Below are positions 1 to 6,552 of a stretch of DNA of 27,123 nucleotides, one piece after another. The notes beneath the pieces were generated by a model. That model made no database searches. It was given only the letters and a program-made list of their open reading frames with translations, and was not told where the DNA came from. Within the stretch, counting starts at the first letter, position 1. Each line of letters opens with the position of its first letter. The position numbers were made by a program, and so were the translations under genes. Origin of the DNA: a virus; IMG/VR virus record IMGVR_UViG_3300044615_000736, positions 1 to 27,123 of that record; one strand, 5' to 3'.

Positions 1-112
1 GGTGGGGGCCACGCCACCGGCCGCCTGCTGCGACTGCTTGCGACCGCACTGCGCGCGCATAGCGCACGACAGCAGGCGCAGTGCCCCGCGACTGTCCGCC
101 TGGTGGCGAACC

Positions 113-129
113 GTTGCGATTGTCGCAAC
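113..129. promoter_or_regulatory. Predicted repressor operator O1, upstream of the left operon
   Basis: Perfect inverted repeat GTTGCGA-TTG-TCGCAAC, extending to a 19-bp palindrome with the flanking C and G. The same 17-bp pattern recurs at 4223, 4885 and 8285. It lies 76 bp before the first convincing gene start at 205. The block continues with CAACGTG and a second half site GTTGCGG (132-138), an arrangement shared with the site at 4885. A matching -10 is not clear here (GGTGTT at 137-142 occupies the place of TATCTT at the other site). The role as repressor operator is inferred from recurrence and position. Confidence 0.65.
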
Positions 130-204
130 GTGTTGCGGTGTTCTGGTAAGGTTCGATCACCCCGGCGCGGTGCCGGGCAACGACGCAAACTGAGGAGACC
201 GAAC

Positions 205-384
205 ATGAACTTCATCGCACAAGCCGACCGCCAGTACGCCGAAGGCAAGGGCAGCGACCGTCGCGACCAGCAATGGATCTTGAGCGACCGCGACGTCTGG
301 TACCGCAACCCGTACTACAAAGGGCCGCCTCAGCCGCACCCGGAAGACGATCACGATTGGTACGACGACGAGGTGGCGGCATGA
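205..384 (+). CDS. Small acidic phage protein, function unknown
   Basis: Encodes 59 residues. ATG at 205 is preceded by a good Shine-Dalgarno (GAGGAGA about 8 nt upstream), so it is preferred to longer in-frame starts. The protein is rich in Asp, Tyr and Trp, with an acidic C-terminal tail (DDHDWYDDE). No signal peptide or membrane segment is visible and I do not recognise a family. It is the first convincing gene after the palindromic operator at 113-129 and overlaps the next gene by ATGA, so it probably heads an early, repressor-controlled operon of small host-interaction or accessory proteins. Confidence 0.72.
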   Translation: MNFIAQADRQYAEGKGSDRRDQQWILSDRDVWYRNPYYKGPPQPHPEDDHDWYDDEVAA

Positions 385-542
385 GCCCCGCCCTCGAGCT
401 GCTGACCCGCGTTCGCGACGGCCTGCGCCGGCTGGACCCGGTCTGGTGCGAGCTGCACAGCCGAGAGCAGATCACCGACGAGGAGCTCGACTACCTCATC
501 GGCGATGTCGAAGAGTTCGTGGCCGAGTCGCGCCCCGAGTAA
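381..542 (+). CDS. Small helical phage protein, function unknown
   Basis: Encodes 53 residues. The ATG overlaps the previous stop codon (ATGA), which suggests translational coupling. The sequence is predicted helical and acidic in the second half (residues about 29-53 hold the run EQITDEELDYLIGDVEEF). There are no cysteine or membrane motifs and no family is recognised. Codon use (strong GC at third positions) and the tight overlap support a real gene. Confidence 0.65.
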   Translation: MSPALELLTRVRDGLRRLDPVWCELHSREQITDEELDYLIGDVEEFVAESRPE

Positions 543-561
543 TGCGATCCCCTTACCGCGT

Positions 562-747
562 ATGGACAACCCCCACACCCCTTCCCCCGCCCGCCTCGCT
601 GCTCTGCGCGAGGCGGTGGAGCGTGCCGACATGCTGGCGAGCGTGCAGGCGCGACTGATCGACAACCAGGCGCGCGTGATCGAGCTGCTCGAGACGCGCG
701 TGAAAACGCTCGAGTCGATGGTGGCCGAGCTGAAAGCCAACTACTGA
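562..747 (+). CDS. Small coiled-coil protein, function unknown
   Basis: Encodes 61 residues from ATG 562. An in-frame upstream ATG at 505 would overlap the preceding gene; neither start has a clear Shine-Dalgarno, so the start is uncertain. From residue 10 onward it is one long amphipathic helix with heptad-like Leu/Val spacing (LRE..ERADML..VQARLI.NQARVIELLETRVKTLE), typical of a short coiled coil that oligomerises. It sits in a run of similar small helical proteins in the left operon. No family recognised. Confidence 0.55.
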   Translation: MDNPHTPSPARLAALREAVERADMLASVQARLIDNQARVIELLETRVKTLESMVAELKANY

Positions 748-756
748 GGTGCTGCC

Positions 757-1002
757 GTGTACCAGGCATTCCAGATCGTGATGACCTTTCTTGCCGCGGC
801 GTCGACTGCGGCGCTCTTCGCGTGGATGTGGTGGGACGTGCTCTGGCGCCAGCGTCACCGGCCGACCGCGCGGTACGAGCCTGACCGTGCGCAGCTGCGC
901 CGGCTCCAGGCGAAGAGGCGCCTGGCGCTGCGCCGCCTGGGCGATCGCTGGGTGCTGCACCCGTCGCGCCCGCGGGTGAACTGGGGCACGCGTCATGGAT
1001 GA
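757..1002 (+). CDS. Small single-pass membrane protein, function unknown
   Basis: Encodes 81 residues from GTG 757, with GAGGT 7-12 nt upstream. Residues about 5-27 are a hydrophobic segment (FQIVMTFLAAASTAALFAWM) followed by WWDVLW and a strongly basic tail rich in Arg. By the positive-inside rule the tail is probably cytoplasmic. The length and topology fit a small early phage inner-membrane protein, for example one acting in exclusion or host takeover, but that role is a guess. Its stop overlaps the start of the next gene by 8 nt. Confidence 0.6.
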   Translation: MYQAFQIVMTFLAAASTAALFAWMWWDVLWRQRHRPTARYEPDRAQLRRLQAKRRLALRRLGDRWVLHPSRPRVNWGTRHG

Positions 1003-1171
1003 GTTCATCCAGATCCGCGGCGTCAACGGCGCCGTGACTTCCGAGACCAGCGTGGACGAGTTTGCGAACGCCAAGGAGGCGGTCGAGGCCTACGCGCAGT
1101 TCCTGCTCGCGATGGGCTACGCCCTTGAGAACGTGCGCGACGCGCTCGAGCAGGTGGCCGGTGAGCTCTGA
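995..1171 (+). CDS. Small helical phage protein, function unknown
   Basis: Encodes 58 residues starting MDEFIQIRGVNGAVTSE and ending LEQVAGEL. The gene overlaps both neighbours (8 nt with the previous, 11 nt with the next), and the open frame fills exactly the gap between them, which is why I accept a gene this short. The first 20 residues look like a short beta hairpin; the rest is one or two amphipathic helices. No family recognised. Easily missed by a length cut-off. Confidence 0.6.
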   Translation: MDEFIQIRGVNGAVTSETSVDEFANAKEAVEAYAQFLLAMGYALENVRDALEQVAGEL

Positions 1172-1328
1172 GCTTGAGCTGGCGCGCGAAGAGAACATCC
1201 GCCTGCGCCGGCAGCAGGGCGCGCTGATGGTGCGCCTGTCGGAGGCGATCGCCGAGGCGATGCTGCTGCGCGCAGAGATCGAGCGATTGAGAGACGAGAT
1301 CGAAAGGCTCAAGGCCGTGCGGCACTGA
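1161..1328 (+). CDS. Small coiled-coil protein, function unknown
   Basis: Encodes 55 residues from GTG 1161, overlapping the preceding gene by 11 nt; AGGTGG lies just upstream. Almost the whole chain is a predicted coiled coil with heptads of Leu and Ile and alternating Glu/Arg (LRAEIERLRDEIERLK near the C-terminus). It resembles the protein encoded at 1407-1604 in style (both contain LRAEI followed by Arg/Glu-rich heptads), so the two may be diverged duplicates or partners. No known family. Confidence 0.55.
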   Translation: MSSELELAREENIRLRRQQGALMVRLSEAIAEAMLLRAEIERLRDEIERLKAVRH

Positions 1329-1406
1329 TCTCCCGTGCCCCGGCCTGCTCACGCACCGAGCACAACTAGCCCGAGAGCTGCCCCGGTGGTGCGAGGCAGC
1401 AACCTT

Positions 1407-1604
1407 ATGACCATCGACACGACAAGTCCCCCCGGCTCGTGGCAGCGCGAGCTGGACTTCAAGTTGACCCGGCCTGACCAGCTGCGCGCTGAGATCTACG
1501 AGCAGCGGCGGCGCATTGCTGAGTACCTGCGCGAAATCGAGCACCTGCGTGCGCGCGTGCGCGAGCTCGAGGCGCGTGAGTCTGCCTGGGTGAGGGAGCC
1601 ATGA
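1407..1604 (+). CDS. Small coiled-coil protein, function unknown
   Basis: Encodes 65 residues from ATG 1407. A longer form from GTG 1335 is possible, but its extra 24 residues are Pro/Ser/Ala-rich and look non-coding. Residues about 20-60 form a charged coiled coil (LRAEIYEQRRRIAEYLREIE and following heptads), like the protein at 1161-1328. The stop codon overlaps the start of the next gene by ATGA. Function unknown. Confidence 0.55.
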   Translation: MTIDTTSPPGSWQRELDFKLTRPDQLRAEIYEQRRRIAEYLREIEHLRARVRELEARESAWVREP

Positions 1605-1933
1605 CCGACCTACGCAAAGCCGCCGAGGGCGCACTCGCCGTGATGACGGCAAAGCCGAGCAGCATCACTTCAGCCGACTGGGCGGACGCGATCGACGCAC
1701 TGCGCGCTGCCCTTGCGCGGCAAACGCTCGACGTGGCGCATCAGTTGCTGCAGGACGAAGCCGTGACCGACGGTCAACTGACAGCAATGGTGCTGGCAGC
1801 GTTCAAGGTGCCGCCGACTCAAGGTTGGCACTACCCCCTCGCCCCGAACCAACTACGCCGCTTCGCCGACCTCGTTGCCGCAGCCGAGCGGGAGGCGATT
1901 CTCACAGCGTCGCTTCGTCACCCGACGCCGTGA
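1601..1933 (+). CDS. Hypothetical phage protein, 110 residues
   Basis: ATG 1601 has a good Shine-Dalgarno (GAGGGAG) and overlaps the preceding stop by 4 nt. The protein is soluble and helical. A central Gly-Trp-His-Tyr-Pro stretch near residues 75-80 and AERE near the end are the only distinctive features. It is the last gene of the left operon; its 3' end overlaps the 3' end of the oppositely transcribed replication gene by 32 bp, and I see no intrinsic terminator between them. No family assigned. Confidence 0.65.
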   Translation: MTDLRKAAEGALAVMTAKPSSITSADWADAIDALRAALARQTLDVAHQLLQDEAVTDGQLTAMVLAAFKVPPTQGWHYPLAPNQLRRFADLVAAAEREAILTASLRHPTP

Positions 1934-3923
1934 GTGCCAGCGACTTGTAGGTCTTTCGATTCGCCTTGTAGTCGACCTCAGTCAGCAGCCCATCGCGCTG
2001 CATGTCGAACAGCAGGCTGAAGAACTCCGCGCGCTGCATCCCCTTCGGGAACGCCGCGCTCCCAGACAGCACCCGGTACGCGTTGTTGTTCGCGGTCGAG
2101 CTCATCGACAGCCGCTGCCCTGAGCGCAGCGAATACGCCAGCAGTTTTAGAATCGCTACGCGCTGCGAATGTCGCAACATGCCGGGCGAAAGAGAGCCCG
2201 GCACCGTGCCCTGACGCCGGAACACTTTCGCCGCCTGGTCGAACTCGAGGCGGATCTCTTCCTGCAGCGGCCCGAGGTTGCACTTCTCGTGGCGCAGCGT
2301 GACGAGCCGGTCGCTGTCACGCGTCATTGCCCACCGCGACCGGGCCGAGTTGTTCCAGGCGGTCGAGCCCGAGAACGTGCTGTTCGTGTCCTGCCCTGCG
2401 CCCATACGCACCGAGGCCTTGTCGACGTGCGCAAGGAGCAGCACCGCTGCGGCCGAGTGCTGCGCGATCGAGTTGAGCGCGCGCATGAACCCGCGCACCT
2501 CGGCGCGGTCGTTCTCGTTCGAGCTGAACACGTCCGACGCGTTGTCGATGATGACGACCTGCGCCTGGTGCTGGTCAACGACGTCGGAGAGCCACTGCAT
2601 CCGCGCGGTGGGCGCCCCGTCGCGCCAGAGCACGCAGTCGGTCTGCGTGAGGTCGTAGGCGACGAGCTTGTCCTCGAGGTCGGCGAGACTGACGCCGAGA
2701 TCCGCGCAGATGTTGCCCAGGCGGAAGTGCACCGTGCGTGTCTCGTCCTCGGCCGAGAGCAGCAGTACCTTGCCGGGCAGCGTGTCGAGGCCGAGGAACG
2801 GGCGGCCCAGCGCGACCGCCGCCGCGAGCTGCAGCGACAGGTTCGACTTGCCGACGCCGCCGTTCGCGCTGAGCAACGTCGTCGTGCGCGCTGGCATCCA
2901 CCCCGCCAGGGCGAACGTGGCCGGTTCTGGGGCGGTCTGTGCCAGCTGGGTCCAGTCGATCGGGGCGGGCTCGAGCGCCGCCGTGGCGCGCTCTGGCTTC
3001 GGCCCGAGGTTGATCGTGACGGGCGCCAGCGGCTCTGGGCGGAAGCGCTCAGCCCCCTGCACCATCCGCGGGATCTCGTTGTACCGCGCCTGCCAGCGCT
3101 CGAGCTCGGCGCCCGAGCTCGGACGGGCAGCTTCCATGAGACCGCGCAGGTGATTGACGACTGCGCCGCCCGACGCGCCCGAGGCGACGAGCTTCGCCGA
3201 GAGCTTGATCAGCGGGTCGTGGTAACTTTCGCCGCTCAGGATGCTGTGAATGAGCGACGCATTCTCCGCATCGCTCGGCGTGTCGGTCGCGCGTGGCGCC
3301 GGGGCTGACACCCTCGAGCGCACCGCGTCCAGGTCGAGCCCGAAGACGCCGAGGGCGTCCTCGAGCGTGTATCGATTGCCGGGGTGCCAAGCCTTGAGCT
3401 GCACCGGCGTGTTGCGCCCGCTCTTGCCGTTCGTGCCGGCCGGCAGCCGGCAGTACCGCACCGCGTTGTTGCCTGAGCTGTCGGCGCGGATCAGACGCGC
3501 GTCCGCCATCGCCTGCATCACCGCGTCGATCAGCGCAACATCACGCGTCGCCGGGTCGTCCGCATCGAGCAGCACGCCGATCTGGTGATTCGATGGCGAG
3601 GTCTCGATGACGAACGAGGGCGTGCCGTTGAGCTCACCGGGATCGGCGTCGTCCGCGACAAGCGCTGCGAGCGAATCGAACGCGCTCTTGCTCCGGCGTG
3701 GCCGTCCATCACCGAGCGCGAGGCGCGCCACCGAGTAATAAGTGTTGTCCTCGACGCGCCGGTCGATCATCAGTTGTTGGTTCGGCGTGCCGAGGTAGGC
3801 CTGCCCCGCCCAGGCGTCTGGCGTGACCGCGTTCGGATCGCCACGAAACGCTGCGATCCAGCCGTGCTGGCCGGCGCCGAGCGGGCCGTAAACGGCCGAC
3901 AGAAATTCGGAGTTACTCACCAT
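1902..3923 (-). CDS. Replication protein: RepB-like primase domain plus RepA-like helicase (AAA_25)
   Basis: Encodes 673 residues from ATG 3923; a longer in-frame form to 4016 would run into the regulator gene and is rejected. Residues about 50-200 resemble the RepB-type primase fold: a strand-rich core with FVIETSPSNHQ (104-114) and RLPAGTNGKSG (159-169), the usual primase-side signatures. Residues about 335-570 are a RecA-like motor: Walker A NGGVGKSN (354-361), a hydrophobic strand ending in Asp (VVIID, 456-460) as Walker B, and LLLAHVDK (495-502) as a third motif. The C-terminal 80 residues may form a winged helix. The fusion would prime and unwind phage DNA, so it is probably the main replication initiator/helicase. 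It lies directly behind the Cro-like gene, as expected for lytic-phase expression. Confidence 0.85.
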   Translation of the reverse strand: MVSNSEFLSAVYGPLGAGQHGWIAAFRGDPNAVTPDAWAGQAYLGTPNQQLMIDRRVEDNTYYSVARLALGDGRPRRSKSAFDSLAALVADDADPGELNGTPSFVIETSPSNHQIGVLLDADDPATRDVALIDAVMQAMADARLIRADSSGNNAVRYCRLPAGTNGKSGRNTPVQLKAWHPGNRYTLEDALGVFGLDLDAVRSRVSAPAPRATDTPSDAENASLIHSILSGESYHDPLIKLSAKLVASGASGGAVVNHLRGLMEAARPSSGAELERWQARYNEIPRMVQGAERFRPEPLAPVTINLGPKPERATAALEPAPIDWTQLAQTAPEPATFALAGWMPARTTTLLSANGGVGKSNLSLQLAAAVALGRPFLGLDTLPGKVLLLSAEDETRTVHFRLGNICADLGVSLADLEDKLVAYDLTQTDCVLWRDGAPTARMQWLSDVVDQHQAQVVIIDNASDVFSSNENDRAEVRGFMRALNSIAQHSAAAVLLLAHVDKASVRMGAGQDTNSTFSGSTAWNNSARSRWAMTRDSDRLVTLRHEKCNLGPLQEEIRLEFDQAAKVFRRQGTVPGSLSPGMLRHSQRVAILKLLAYSLRSGQRLSMSSTANNNAYRVLSGSAAFPKGMQRAEFFSLLFDMQRDGLLTEVDYKANRKTYKSLALTASGDEATL
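2162..2178. promoter_or_regulatory. Operator-like 17-bp site inside the replication gene
   Basis: GCTGCGA-ATG-TCGCAAC, one mismatch from a perfect inverted repeat of the same kind as O1 at 113-129. It falls inside the 3' part of the replication gene, so it may be chance or a roadblock/secondary operator. Only sequence similarity supports it. Confidence 0.3.
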
Positions 3924-3940
3924 CCCCGCCCCCGCGCCGG

Positions 3941-4168
3941 TTACTTGATGATCACGAAGTCGCGCAGCTGGAGCTTGATGCGTTCCTTTTTGCAGTGCGC
4001 CAAGATGGTCGCCCAATGCCGCTGCGGAACATGCCCGCCCGTGCCGCGCTTCGATGCCGGCATCATCCAGCGACAGACTGCACTCGGATTCAGTTGCACG
4101 ATGCGCGCAGTCGCGCGGACTCCGCCCAGTTTTTGAACGACTTCGCGCGCCGGGGATAGCTGGCTCAT
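3941..4168 (-). CDS. Cro-like DNA-binding regulator
   Basis: Encodes 75 residues. The pattern Leu-Gly-Gly (14-16), an Ala-rich helix (TARIVQLNPSAVCRW, residues 20-34) and an Ile/Val-Pro turn (HVPQRHWATIL, 47-56) matches the short helix-turn-helix proteins often annotated as Cro-like, YdaS-like or carph-isopro-domain regulators of phages. It is divergent from the CI-like gene at 4268 and lies 17 nt upstream of the replication gene, the standard position of cro. It would repress the repressor gene and dampen early transcription. The Shine-Dalgarno is weak (CAGAGCAG). Confidence 0.75.
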   Translation of the reverse strand: MSQLSPAREVVQKLGGVRATARIVQLNPSAVCRWMMPASKRGTGGHVPQRHWATILAHCKKERIKLQLRDFVIIK

Positions 4169-4192
4169 TTTCTGCTCTGGTGTTCTGTTAAG

Positions 4193-4222
4193 TTGCAGGG
4201 ACGCGGCCGAAGGTGCTTTAAT
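4193..4222 (+). promoter_or_regulatory. Predicted promoter of the CI-like repressor gene
   Basis: TTGCAG (4193-4198), 18-bp spacer, TTTAAT (4217-4222). The operator at 4223-4239 starts directly after the -10, so bound repressor would cover the start site and give autoregulation. Only the sequence match supports it. Confidence 0.45.
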
Positions 4223-4239
4223 GTTGCGGGATTGTCAAC
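4223..4239. promoter_or_regulatory. Predicted operator O2 in the cro/cI control region
   Basis: GTTGCGG-GAT-TGTCAAC, the same 17-bp layout as O1, O3 and O4 but with a diverged right half. The right half read on the - strand gives GTTGACA, which contains a perfect -35 hexamer (TTGACA), although no well-spaced -10 follows it on that strand. A lone half site TTGCAAC lies at 4252-4258. Its position between divergent regulator genes is where a phage operator is expected. Confidence 0.6.
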
Positions 4240-4267
4240 ACCCCGCCAACATTGCAACGAGGCAAAC

Positions 4268-4864
4268 ATGAAACAGCAACGTGTTAACACTGCGTGGTTC
4301 AAAGATCGCCTGGCGGAGCGCGATCTTTCGATGCGGCGGCTCGCCAAGCTGCTCGAGCTTGACCCGAGCGCTGTCTCGCTGATGCTGCGAGGCAAGCGAG
4401 TAATGACCGCCGACGAGGCCAACCGGATCAGCGGCCTGCTCACGATCCCTGTGACCGAGGTGCTTGCGCAGGCGGGCATTCAGATCGACGACGACGCACG
4501 GCATCTGCCGATCAAAGCATATGTCGACGCGCGCGGCGTGCTGACGCCGCTGACATCAAAGAATCCTAGGCGAATTGCAGCCCCGCGTGACGTGCCCGCG
4601 AACGGACTCGCGATCCAGATCCGCGCGCCCGAGCTGCAGATGGACGGATGGGTGATTTTCGCAGGAGCGTTCGATTTACGCGTCACGGCACTGATCGATC
4701 GGCTTTGCGTGATCGAGATCCAGAGCGACGGCCATATGGTCGGCACGTTGAAGCGCGGCTACGACGACGAGCGATTCAACCTGGTGCCGTTCACCGGCGC
4801 GGCGGTGTCAGCCAACGTTGCGGTCAAGGCTGCCGCCCCGGTGCTGTGGATTCGGCCGGTCTGA
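4268..4864 (+). CDS. CI-like phage repressor (XRE helix-turn-helix, S24-like C-terminal half)
   Basis: Encodes 198 residues from ATG 4268. Residues about 10-64 are an XRE/HTH_3 DNA-binding domain (MRRLAKLLELDPSAVSLMLR at 22-41 spans the helix-turn-helix). Residues about 100-198 have the outline of the LexA/CI S24 fold: a beta-rich stretch with DGWVIFAG (126-133) and a Lys-Arg element (GTLKRGY, 159-165). The catalytic Ser expected just before the DGW stretch is not visible (the aligned place reads RAPELQM), so self-cleavage is doubtful. It is divergent from the Cro-like gene and is the likely keeper of lysogeny, acting at the 17-bp operators described here. Confidence 0.82.
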   Translation: MKQQRVNTAWFKDRLAERDLSMRRLAKLLELDPSAVSLMLRGKRVMTADEANRISGLLTIPVTEVLAQAGIQIDDDARHLPIKAYVDARGVLTPLTSKNPRRIAAPRDVPANGLAIQIRAPELQMDGWVIFAGAFDLRVTALIDRLCVIEIQSDGHMVGTLKRGYDDERFNLVPFTGAAVSANVAVKAAAPVLWIRPV

Positions 4865-4884
4865 TCCGGCCCTTTGCCATAACT

Positions 4885-4901
4885 GTTGCGATCTTCTCAA
4901 C
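4885..4901. promoter_or_regulatory. Predicted operator O3 over the recombination operon promoter
   Basis: GTTGCGA-TCT-TCTCAAC, matching O1 and O4 in the whole left half. It covers the -35 and most of the spacer of the promoter at 4886-4914, so repressor binding would block RNA polymerase. It lies between the CI-like gene and the first recombination gene. Confidence 0.65.
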
Positions 4902-4914
4902 GTGCTGCTATCTT
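4886..4914 (+). promoter_or_regulatory. Predicted promoter of the recombination/integration operon
   Basis: TTGCGA (4886-4891), exactly 17-bp spacer, TATCTT (4909-4914). The first gene starts at 4946 with its Shine-Dalgarno at about 4932-4936, leaving a leader of roughly 25 nt. The -35 is part of operator O3. Confidence 0.6.
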
Positions 4915-4945
4915 CCAACGCGCCCCCACCACGGAGCTCAAACCA

Positions 4946-5329
4946 ATGAACCTCGAAACACTCGCCGCGGATTGGCTTGCCGCGAAGCGTGCAGAAAACG
5001 AAGCCAACACCCGCCGGCTGCAGATCGAGCAGGACATGCTCAAGCTGGCGCCCGCCCTCGAAGAGGGCTCGCAGTCGACCATCCTGACGAACGGCTGGAA
5101 GTTCAAGACGACCGGCAAGCTCAGCTACAAGGCCGACGTCGACAAGCTGCTGGCCCTCACGGCCGCGTGGCCTGAGAAGCCGGTGAAGACGAAGGTCGAG
5201 GCGGACGAGTCGCTGCTCAAGGCGATCCGCACCGATCGGCCGGATCTTTGGCGCCAGATCGCGCCCGCGATCACGGTGAAGCCCGCGAAGACGTACATCG
5301 TCGTCGAGGAGGTGTCCAGTGGCGTTTGA
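4946..5329 (+). CDS. DUF7173-like phage protein of the recombination cassette
   Basis: Encodes 127 residues; ATG 4946 follows ACGGAG. The first 45 residues are a charged helix (coiled-coil-like, LAAKRAENEANTRRLQIEQD), followed by an EEGS-type turn and a beta segment (TILTNGWKFKTTGKLSYKAD). The C-terminal part contains KTKVEADESLLKAI and ends in AITVKPAKTYIVVEE. This layout matches, from memory, a phage family that regularly precedes AAA_24 ATPases and DUF669 proteins (DUF7173); the exact family name should be checked. Its 3' end overlaps the next gene by 11 nt. The role is unknown; context suggests a helper of phage recombination. Confidence 0.7.
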   Translation: MNLETLAADWLAAKRAENEANTRRLQIEQDMLKLAPALEEGSQSTILTNGWKFKTTGKLSYKADVDKLLALTAAWPEKPVKTKVEADESLLKAIRTDRPDLWRQIAPAITVKPAKTYIVVEEVSSGV

Positions 5330-6053
5330 CTTAAAGTCGATCAAGAAGAACACCGCCCTGTCGGCGCCGCGCGTCCTGGTCTATGGCGTCGAGGGTATCG
5401 GCAAGTCGACGTTCGCCGCCGGCGCGCCCGCGCCGATCTTCATCCAGACCGAGGACGGTCTCGGGTCTCTCGAGGTCGACCACTTCCCGGTCGCGCAGAA
5501 ATCCGCCGACGTGCTGGATGCGATCGCGGCATTACATGAACCCGGTCACAGTTTTCAAACCGTCGTGATCGATTCGCTCGATTGGCTTGAAACCCTGATC
5601 TGGCGTGACATCGAAGCAAAGTACGACGCAAAGGATTTGGCGTACGGAAAAGGATCGATGATAGCCGCCGAAGAGTGGCGCAAGGTGCTGGACGGGCTCA
5701 ACTCGCTGCGCAACAACCAGGGCATGGCCGTGGTGCTGATCGCGCACTGCGAGATCAAGCGCTTCGACTCGCCAGAGACCGAGCCCTACGATCGGTACCA
5801 GCCGAAGCTGCAGGCCCGCTCGAGCGCACTGGTGCGCGAGTGGTGCGATGCGGTGCTGTTCGCCAATTACCGCACGCTCATTAAGAAGGCCGAGGTGGGC
5901 TTCAACAAGGAAGTCAGCCGCGGCATCAGCACCGGCGAGCGCCTGCTCTACACGAGCGAGCGGCCGGCCTACATGGCGAAAAACCGTTATGCACTCCCCG
6001 AGAGCATCCCGCTCGCGTGGGAGGCGTTCGTCAACGCAATCACGTCAAACTGA
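5319..6053 (+). CDS. Sak4-like RecA-fold ATPase (AAA_24), phage recombination protein
   Basis: Encodes 244 residues; GTG 5319 follows a strong GAGGAGG and overlaps the previous gene by 11 nt. Walker A is GVEGIGKST (residues 23-31, Lys29), Walker B is VVIDS (82-86), and an IAHCEIKRF strand (141-149) occupies the sensor position. The size and motifs fit the short RecA/RadA-like core of phage nucleotide-binding proteins such as Sak4, which promote single-strand annealing together with an SSB-type partner. The DUF669 gene that follows is the usual partner. Expected role: ATP-driven handling of single-stranded DNA during phage replication and recombination. Confidence 0.85.
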   Translation: MAFDLKSIKKNTALSAPRVLVYGVEGIGKSTFAAGAPAPIFIQTEDGLGSLEVDHFPVAQKSADVLDAIAALHEPGHSFQTVVIDSLDWLETLIWRDIEAKYDAKDLAYGKGSMIAAEEWRKVLDGLNSLRNNQGMAVVLIAHCEIKRFDSPETEPYDRYQPKLQARSSALVREWCDAVLFANYRTLIKKAEVGFNKEVSRGISTGERLLYTSERPAYMAKNRYALPESIPLAWEAFVNAITSN

Positions 6054-6063
6054 GGAACCGACA

Positions 6064-6552
6064 GTGCCTTCATTTCAATTCGACGCCCAGAACCACGTTG
6101 CGCCGCCGGCGCCGGAGCGCAGCCCGTTGCCGCGCGGCTTCTACCAGGTCATGGTGATCGGGTCCGATCTCAAGAGCACGCAGGCCGGCACCGGCCAGTA
6201 CGTCGAGCTCGTGCTGCAGGTGGTCGACGGCGACCACAGCGGCCGGCGCGTCTGGGATCGGCTCAACGTCAGCAACCCGAACAAGACCGCCGAGGATATC
6301 GCCAAGCGCCAGCTGCAGCAGCTGTGCCTGGCGGCCGGCGTCACGAACCTGACCGACACTGAACAGCTGCACGACATCCCCGTGATGGCGGAAATCGACA
6401 TCGACCGGAAAGACCCGACGCGCAATCGCGTGATGGGCTACGCCGGCATCGCCGGTGCGTCTGGGAAACCTTCTGCCCAGGCCGCGCGGCCCGGTGCCGC
6501 CGCATCTCCCCCTGCGGCGAAGCCGGCTGCGCGGCCCTGGGAGCGCCGATAA
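6064..6552 (+). CDS. DUF669 protein, probable OB-fold single-stranded DNA-binding partner
   Basis: Encodes 162 residues from GTG 6064 (TGAGGA upstream). Residues about 18-125 carry the DUF669 pattern: RGFYQVMV, a Lys/Thr/Gly turn, YVELVLQVVDGDHSGRRVWD and LNVSNPNKTAEDIAKRQLQQ, then a Cys-containing helix and a short beta end. The last 35 residues are a low-complexity Ala/Pro tail ending PWERR, comparable in place, though not in acidity, to SSB tails. DUF669 proteins are found next to Sak4/AAA_24 ATPases and are thought to act as ssDNA-binding proteins. The stop overlaps the next start (TAATG). Confidence 0.82.
   Translation: MPSFQFDAQNHVAPPAPERSPLPRGFYQVMVIGSDLKSTQAGTGQYVELVLQVVDGDHSGRRVWDRLNVSNPNKTAEDIAKRQLQQLCLAAGVTNLTDTEQLHDIPVMAEIDIDRKDPTRNRVMGYAGIAGASGKPSAQAARPGAAASPPAAKPAARPWERR

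Noticed and set aside
2-193. Short + strand frame at the left edge, and a - strand start at 60
   Set aside because: The + frame crosses the palindromic operator and has Cys/Arg-rich composition; the - strand ATG at 60 lacks a Shine-Dalgarno and is cut by the edge after 20 codons. Neither can be judged.
2169-3308. Long open frame on the + strand opposite the replication gene
   Set aside because: Arg/Val/Glu-rich shadow of the gene on the - strand, whose Walker motifs are clearly real.
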